Source: JAEZKC01 sp046538945
Lineage (GTDB): Bacteria; Fibrobacterota; Chitinivibrionia; Chitinivibrionales; Chitinispirillaceae
DNA: 62,483 nt
Direction: 5' to 3'
NCBI GenBank assembly: GCA_046538945.1
Contig: JBKHHW010000002.1
Location: 1-62,483 of the forward strand
In this document: positions 58,021 through 62,483 of the stretch, piece after piece
How positions within the stretch are numbered: position 1 is the stretch's first letter
How the letters are laid out: every line of letters begins with the position of its first letter
Position numbers and translations under genes: made by a program
Notes under the pieces: generated by a model
Told to the model about the DNA's origin: nothing
The model's database searches: none
Seen by the model: only the letters and a program-made list of their open reading frames with translations

Positions 58021-59322
58021 TTGGAAGGTGACCCTGCTGGTTCCTTTTATATCACAGGACTAATAGTAAGCTTCATTCTCTCCTCTTTCTTTTCAGTTAT
58101 AAAAATCATATTTTCCTCAGTCGAGAGAAGTAACATAACGGCCGATGACGAGCACCTTCGCTACTACTCATCCAAAATCGAGGATGTGCTTAAGAACAGG
58201 CACATGGTAAGCGGAATCGCATCGGTAGGGAAAACGTTCAGCAATGTCGCATTCGCTATATTGTCATTTTCTTACTTTCAGGTGCTCTTTCCCCATGCGG
58301 TCTCGCTTCAAACCTGGACTGTTCCATTTCTCTTCTCTTTTATCGTACTAAGCCTTTTTGGTCATTATATTCCACGAGCATTTGCCTTGAGGTTTTACAG
58401 AAGCTATTCAGCACCGGGCTATTACGCATACAAACTACTCTCCTGGTTCTTTATACCCTTCGTTTCACTATTCATCTCCATACACGGAGCGCTTTTGAAG
58501 CTTCTCAAGTATGATGAAAAGCTGGCATTTCTCTCCGATGAGGAAAAGGCCCGAATAACCGCGCAGGATGAAGGGGAAGCGCTGGATGAAGAGGAACGGG
58601 AGATGATTCGAAGTATTTTCGATCTGAGCGAGACGACTGTGGATGAGATCATGGTTCCCCGTATCGATATCAAAGGGCTGGACCTCAATGCTGATATCAA
58701 GTCTGTACTCAAAATCATCCGCGAAGAGGGACATTCCCGTATTCCTGTCTACAAGGAAAGCATCGATCAGATCGTGGGTGTCCTTTATGCTAAGGATATA
58801 ATCTCCTGGCTTTCGCAGAACAGCTTTGAGGACTGGGACCTCTCCTCACTTGTGAAAAAGTGCCACTTCGTCCCTATGGGCAAGAAAATCAACGATCTGA
58901 TGAAGGAATTCAAGCTTAAGCATCTGCACCTGTCGATCGTCGTGGATGAATACGGCGGGACAGCAGGTATGGTGACCATGGAAGATATCCTGGAAGAGAT
59001 CGTGGGAGACATCCAGGATGAGTATGACGTGGAAGAGAAGCCTGTGGTGAAAGTGGACAGTAATGTTTATCTCATTGACCCTCATCTGGACCTTCATGAC
59101 CTCAATGAGGAACTGGACATTAATATCGAAACAGAAGAGGCTGACTACAATACTTTAGGCGGACTCATCTACCATGAATACGGAGATATTCCGCAGGAGA
59201 ACACTCAGTTCGAGTACAGCGGACTTCGTCTTACTGTGGTTAAAATGGATAACCAGAGGATTGAAAAGGTGAAAGTGGAAGTCCTGCAGCGTCCTGAAGC
59301 CCACAAGTCGGAACCGTTTTAA
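58021..59322 (+). CDS. CorC/HlyC (CNNM plus CBS) family protein
   Basis: The 433-residue protein starts with TTG behind AAAGGAGG. It has an N-terminal CNNM membrane domain with three or four helices (about 10-160) and a pair of CBS domains (TVDEIMVPRIDI to the KDIISWLS region, about 200-325, with VVDEYGGTAGMVTMEDILEEIVGDI). The C-terminal CorC_HlyC domain has YNTLGGLIY. The family handles magnesium or cobalt efflux; the name hemolysin is historical. Its position behind ybeY mirrors ybeY-ybeX. Confidence 0.92.
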   Translation: MEGDPAGSFYITGLIVSFILSSFFSVIKIIFSSVERSNITADDEHLRYYSSKIEDVLKNRHMVSGIASVGKTFSNVAFAILSFSYFQVLFPHAVSLQTWTVPFLFSFIVLSLFGHYIPRAFALRFYRSYSAPGYYAYKLLSWFFIPFVSLFISIHGALLKLLKYDEKLAFLSDEEKARITAQDEGEALDEEEREMIRSIFDLSETTVDEIMVPRIDIKGLDLNADIKSVLKIIREEGHSRIPVYKESIDQIVGVLYAKDIISWLSQNSFEDWDLSSLVKKCHFVPMGKKINDLMKEFKLKHLHLSIVVDEYGGTAGMVTMEDILEEIVGDIQDEYDVEEKPVVKVDSNVYLIDPHLDLHDLNEELDINIETEEADYNTLGGLIYHEYGDIPQENTQFEYSGLRLTVVKMDNQRIEKVKVEVLQRPEAHKSEPF

Positions 59323-59362
59323 AACAGTATTCCCCCTCCCCTGCCAGACTTAACTTCAGTTA

Positions 59363-59398
59363 TTCCGCTCCGCTTGATAGATTTTAAGCGGAGCGGAA
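59363..59398. terminator. Perfect 13-bp hairpin between convergent genes
   Basis: TTCCGCTCCGCTT and its exact complement flank a 10-base loop between the CorC-type gene and rsmB. There is no T run on the plus side, so it may be a transcript-stabilising hairpin or a weak bidirectional stop. Confidence 0.55.
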
Positions 59399-59430
59399 CA
59401 CGTTCAACCAGCGTCTTTGAAAAAACCGAA

Positions 59431-60750
59431 TCAGCTTTCTCTGATCAGTCGGGCTCCGAACATTCCGTCCATATTGTGTTCAAAAGGGGTTATCCGCAGG
59501 AAGCCGCTGTTATCAATGAACTTATTTGGTATCACATCGGGTGAGTGATCAAGTCTGAATTGCGGATTTTTGTTCAGAAACCATTCGATCTGCTGTTCAT
59601 TTTCTTCAGGTTCCAGAGAACATGTTGAGTAGACCAGTATTCCTCCCGGGCCGATCAGATCTGCAGCGCTGCCCAGAAGCTTGCGCTGGACCTGCTGCAT
59701 CCGGGCAATGCCTTCGGGAGTGCGGATCCAGCGCCCGTCCGGGTGTCGGTGCAGCACGCCGGTGCCGCTGCAGGGGGCATCGAGCAGAACTTTATCGAAA
59801 CGACCGGCAAAAGGCGGAAACACACCGTCACAGACAATCGGATAAATATTGTCCAGATTCATCAGGTGGGCTGTATTCACCACTTTTTTAAGTCTGGGCA
59901 TGGAAATATCGCACGCCACAACAGTTCCCTGCTCACCGGCGATTTCCGCCATCAGTGACGTTTTCCCTCCCGGTGCAGAACACATGTCCACTATGTGTTC
60001 ACCTTTCTGAACATCCACGAGAGCCACAACCCAACCTGATGAGGGTGCCTGGACTGTGCAGTACCCGTGGCGGAGCAGGCGGATGTTTTCCGGGTCCAGA
60101 GGTTTTTTCATCTTGTAGTATAGGTTGAGATATCCCCCGGCCTGTTCGCAAATTGTGCGGACGTCGGTTTCGAACTGCTGCCGTGAAATATCTCTCATTT
60201 TGCGGCGGAGAAAAATCGGCGGCCGTTCATTGTTGAACGCGAGAAGTTTTTTTGTTTTTGCCAGTCCGTAGTGAGAGAGCCAGCGTTCAATCATCCACCT
60301 GGGGTGTGAGAATTCAACAGAAAGCCGCTCATGGAGGTCTTTCTGGGGGTCAGGAAGAGAGATGTTGCGCTTGTTTTTGATGATGTTCCTCAGAACCGCA
60401 TTCACCACGCCCGAGGCACCGGCAGTCTTCTTGTTGTGCTTGGCGATATTGACCGATTCGTTCACCGCCGCGTGATCAGGAACCCGGTCCATGAACATGA
60501 TCTGATATACTCCTATTTGCAGAATACGCCTAAGAGTATCCAGTCTCTGATCACCGCTCAGAAACTGGTTAATGCAGAAATCCAGGTAGGTTCTGTTTCT
60601 GACAATACCATAAACTAATTCGAAAACGAAACGTCTGTCCCGATGTTCCATTCTCTTGTGATTAAGTGTTTTATCGATAAGCCGCTCAAGGTCTCCCGGG
60701 CTTTTGTCGAAATCAGCTAAAATTGTAAGCACTAGCTGTCGTGTGTTCAT
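59431..60750 (-). CDS. rsmB: 16S rRNA (cytosine-967 C5)-methyltransferase
   Basis: The 439-residue protein has an N-terminal NusB-like helical domain (about 1-140). A methyltransferase domain follows, with VDMCSAPGGKTS, LLDAPCSGTGVLHRHPD (proline-cysteine motif) and YSTCSLEPEENE (catalytic cysteine). It overlaps the fmt stop by ATGA at 60747-60750, so it is translated by coupling. This fmt-rsmB order is very common. Confidence 0.95.
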   Translation of the reverse strand: MNTRQLVLTILADFDKSPGDLERLIDKTLNHKRMEHRDRRFVFELVYGIVRNRTYLDFCINQFLSGDQRLDTLRRILQIGVYQIMFMDRVPDHAAVNESVNIAKHNKKTAGASGVVNAVLRNIIKNKRNISLPDPQKDLHERLSVEFSHPRWMIERWLSHYGLAKTKKLLAFNNERPPIFLRRKMRDISRQQFETDVRTICEQAGGYLNLYYKMKKPLDPENIRLLRHGYCTVQAPSSGWVVALVDVQKGEHIVDMCSAPGGKTSLMAEIAGEQGTVVACDISMPRLKKVVNTAHLMNLDNIYPIVCDGVFPPFAGRFDKVLLDAPCSGTGVLHRHPDGRWIRTPEGIARMQQVQRKLLGSAADLIGPGGILVYSTCSLEPEENEQQIEWFLNKNPQFRLDHSPDVIPNKFIDNSGFLRITPFEHNMDGMFGARLIRES

Positions 60751-61676
60751 GAAAGCACAGTTCCTTTATCCAGTTTTGTTCCAAGCAGAAAAGCGCGCAC
60801 CTCCATGGTTTTACGTCCTTCCGGCTTGACCTCCAGTACGCGAAGAAGCCCCTTCCCGCACTGAACGTCGAAATGATCCTTGTTGACTCTGCAGACAAGT
60901 CCCGGGTTTCCGGGCGAACAATCTTCATCCACAGGAACAGCCCACTCTATCCCGAGCCGGGAGTTGTCCAGTAGTGCAAAAGACTTTGGAAAGGGCTTGA
61001 ACGCGCGGATTTTGTTGAAAATGCACCGAGCGTCCAGATTCCAGTCGATATGAGCCTCTTCGCGTCGAAGCTTCGGGGCCTTTGTCGCCTGCAGAACATT
61101 TTGCTCCAGAGGCTGAATGTTCCCCCTCTCCAGTTTCTGCAGCGTATCCTCGATCAGTTCGGCTCCCATCCTGCTTAGCTTTTCGTAGAGTGAGGGTGTC
61201 GTTTCCTGAGGATCGATAGGTATTCTTTTCTGAGCAAGAACTTCACCGGTGTCAATCCCCTCATCGATTCTGAACACGGTGATCCCTGTTTCCTTCTCCC
61301 CCGCCTCAATAGCTCTCTGAATCGGTGCAGCGCCTCTGAACCGGGGCAACAGGGAGGCGTGAATATTGACTGTTCCCAGAGCGGGTATGCTGAAAACCTC
61401 TTTGGGAAGGATGCGGTAGGCCACTACCACGAAAAGATCAGCTTCAAGAGATTTCAGCTGTTCGATAAAGGAGGGATCTTTGAGCTTTTCCGGGGTCAGC
61501 ACAGGTTGCAGTTTGTGCTGTCGGGCGAATTCGGTGACGGGCGAATCGAACAGCTTGAGCCCTCTGCCCTTCGGTTTGGCGGGTGTGCTCACAACTGCCG
61601 CAACGGTATGATTTTTCATGATCTGCTCGAGTGCGGGAATCCCGAATTCGGCAGAACCCATAAATACGATTTTCAT
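60747..61676 (-). CDS. fmt: Methionyl-tRNA formyltransferase
   Basis: The 309-residue enzyme formylates initiator Met-tRNA. The N-terminal formyltransferase domain has KIVFMGSAEFG, the loop ASLLPRFRGAAPIQRAI with its catalytic SLLP region, and EGIDTGEVL. A C-terminal OB-like domain (about 205-309) binds tRNA. No def gene precedes it, unlike in many genomes. The upstream 364 bases hold no clear gene. Confidence 0.95.
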   Translation of the reverse strand: MKIVFMGSAEFGIPALEQIMKNHTVAAVVSTPAKPKGRGLKLFDSPVTEFARQHKLQPVLTPEKLKDPSFIEQLKSLEADLFVVVAYRILPKEVFSIPALGTVNIHASLLPRFRGAAPIQRAIEAGEKETGITVFRIDEGIDTGEVLAQKRIPIDPQETTPSLYEKLSRMGAELIEDTLQKLERGNIQPLEQNVLQATKAPKLRREEAHIDWNLDARCIFNKIRAFKPFPKSFALLDNSRLGIEWAVPVDEDCSPGNPGLVCRVNKDHFDVQCGKGLLRVLEVKPEGRKTMEVRAFLLGTKLDKGTVLS

Positions 61677-62043
61677 GTAGATGACCCGTTTGTGCTGAAA
61701 GAAAGGACTACCATATCCAGGCGCCGTATAAAATACGATATGAGAAACCGTGATCCGCGTTTTTTCGACAAAAAAGTGGCCCGGAATTCCTTGAGTGTAC
61801 CCAGGTAGTGCCTAACTGGATGGTCAGGCGAAGATACGGGCCCTGAATATTTCCTATCTTCCTGGATCACGGATATCATTTCAAGTCAAAACAAACTGAT
61901 TTGCAATGACTTACAGTTATACTTACAGGATCAGCCACATATATGAAGACATTACAATAATTTGCTTTATCCTCTCCCAGATGCTAATTTCCCAATTCTG
62001 AACATCTATTACAACGAAAACAAAATGCAGCTTGGGAGGAATC
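61677..62043. other. Divergent intergenic region without a supported gene
   Basis: Between fmt (minus) and the zinc-ribbon gene (plus). A 68-codon minus-strand frame ending in the fmt start has no ribosome site and unconvincing composition. AT-rich stretches near 61870-61990 may hold promoters. No hairpin or RNA gene was recognised. Confidence 0.45.
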
Positions 62044-62430
62044 ATGTCTGTATCCTTCACACCAGTCGAAAATCTTGATCTTTTTTGTCGCTCCTGTGAT
62101 AAAATCAGCCCCGCCCAGCTTGACCGCGGAATTGCCGGAAGCGGAAAGACAGTGGATAGAAACTCAGTTTTTGAATACTGCTGCACTAAATGCTTCAAAA
62201 CCGCCTGCTATAGCGGCAACGACCTCGTAGAGAAAGTGGAACCAGCTCCCAAAAAAGTGAAGGCCCGCTCCTATTCTCCCAGAGAGCATTTCTATATCGG
62301 GGAAACCATTTTCCATAAGAAGTTCGATGAAAAAGGTGTCGTCGTAGGAAAAGACAACAGTTCAACCAGCAAGATTCTGGTTCAGTTCAAGAAAGCAGGG
62401 CTGGTGAAGTTGGTGCAGGATTTAGGGTAG
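62044..62430 (+). CDS. Zinc-ribbon plus Tudor-like domain small protein
   Basis: The 128-residue protein has two CxxC pairs, FCRSCDK near residue 15 and YCCTKCFK near 46, which form a probable zinc site. A linker (VEPAPKKVKARSYSPRE) leads to a C-terminal small beta-barrel: FYIGETIFHKKFDEKGVVVG, then KILVQFKKAGLVKL. This tail resembles the Tudor-like RNA-polymerase-binding tail of UvrD/PcrA and related small domains. It may contact RNA polymerase or nucleic acid. GGGAGGA lies 3-4 bases before the ATG. Confidence 0.75.
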   Translation: MSVSFTPVENLDLFCRSCDKISPAQLDRGIAGSGKTVDRNSVFEYCCTKCFKTACYSGNDLVEKVEPAPKKVKARSYSPREHFYIGETIFHKKFDEKGVVVGKDNSSTSKILVQFKKAGLVKLVQDLG

Positions 62431-62442
62431 AAGAATATTATC

Positions 62443-62483
62443 CGTTGACCGTTGACCGTTATCAGTTGACCGTTATCAGTTGA
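62443..62483. repeat. Heptanucleotide tandem repeat at the window end
   Basis: Six heptamers follow CGTTGAC, CGTTGAC, CGTTATC, AGTTGAC, CGTTATC and AGTTGA, forming also a 14-base double unit. The array is cut by the window end. Confidence 0.85.

Noticed and set aside
61673..61879. A 68-codon minus-strand frame overlapping the fmt start by 4 bases
   Set aside because: The ATGA overlap is suggestive, but there is no ribosome site and the sequence has no recognisable pattern.
1..62483. Prophage, transposon or integrated element
   Set aside because: No transposase, integrase, recombinase or phage structural gene was recognised, and no direct repeats flank any block or the tRNAs.

Overview
This window is a gene-dense bacterial chromosome segment with no phage, insertion sequence or CRISPR array that I can see. 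Several traits point to a diderm, saprophytic polysaccharide degrader. These are secreted GH9 and GH10 glycanases (the GH9 with a sorting-signal-like C-terminus), a type III glutamine synthetase, a lipoprotein signal peptidase, a flagellar anti-sigma factor, and a UbiA-type prenyltransferase of the kind often annotated as archaeal-like in the FCB superphylum. I suspect a member of Fibrobacterota (Chitinivibrionia/Chitinispirillum-like) or a close FCB relative. This is inference from gene content; no rRNA or marker phylogeny was available.

Layout. 1-1.5 kb: tail of a sensor histidine kinase, a tiny acidic ORF and a nitroreductase. 1.7-6.6 kb: a divergent four-gene locus that is the most interesting part of the window. 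One arm encodes a transmembrane protein with an outside glycan-binding-like domain and an inside HEPN-like domain, coupled to a CARF-sigma54 activator. The other arm encodes a VanX-like dipeptidase and a VWA lipoprotein carrying the same glycan-binding-like domain, behind a good -24/-12 promoter. 6.7-6.9 kb: tRNA-Gln(CTG) and tRNA-Glu(CTC). 7.1-10.4 kb: a PspA / YqiJ-like / flotillin (YqiK) membrane-stress operon. 10.6-12.35 kb: a trpR-trpB2 operon with a perfect palindrome over the trpR start. 12.5-15.5 kb: UbiA prenyltransferase, lspA, rluD and a small membrane protein. 15.5-26.9 kb: a flavodiiron-like protein with degenerate metal ligands, a cupin, an orphan enzyme-I-like helical domain, an amidohydrolase, an asparagine-synthetase-like protein with murI, a TrmA-type RNA methyltransferase, a Na/Pi cotransporter, a fused SpmA-SpmB protein and an orphan Pnkp-type kinase domain.

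27-36 kb: a DHOD-like / triple-BON / small protein / AEC transporter operon, a scramblase-like protein, FlgM, tRNA-Leu(TAA), a HEAT-repeat protein overlapping uvrB, and a CTP-dependent lipid kinase-like protein. 36.7-42.5 kb: shikimate kinase and glycerate kinase, then a membrane-spanning AraC regulator divergent from a GH9 cellulase, the two sharing a related beta-sandwich domain. 43-49 kb: a helix-turn-helix protein with a histone-H1-like tail, a ferredoxin with a ferritin-like diiron protein, a zinc alcohol dehydrogenase, and a polysaccharide pyruvyl transferase with an FAD oxidoreductase. 49-57 kb: glnN, a THUMP methyltransferase, an AsmA-like protein, a YihY/BrkB protein and a GH10 xylanase. 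57.4-62.4 kb: ybeY with an apparent non-ATG start, a CorC/HlyC protein, fmt-rsmB and a zinc-ribbon/Tudor-like small protein. A heptanucleotide tandem repeat runs off the window end.

How the parts may work together. The 1.7-6.6 kb locus reads as an envelope-to-transcription circuit: outer ligand, membrane HEPN protein, CARF-sigma54 activator, then VanX and VWA effector genes. The AraC/GH9 pair reads as a one-component polysaccharide sensor with its target enzyme. Both are inferences from domain content and gene arrangement.
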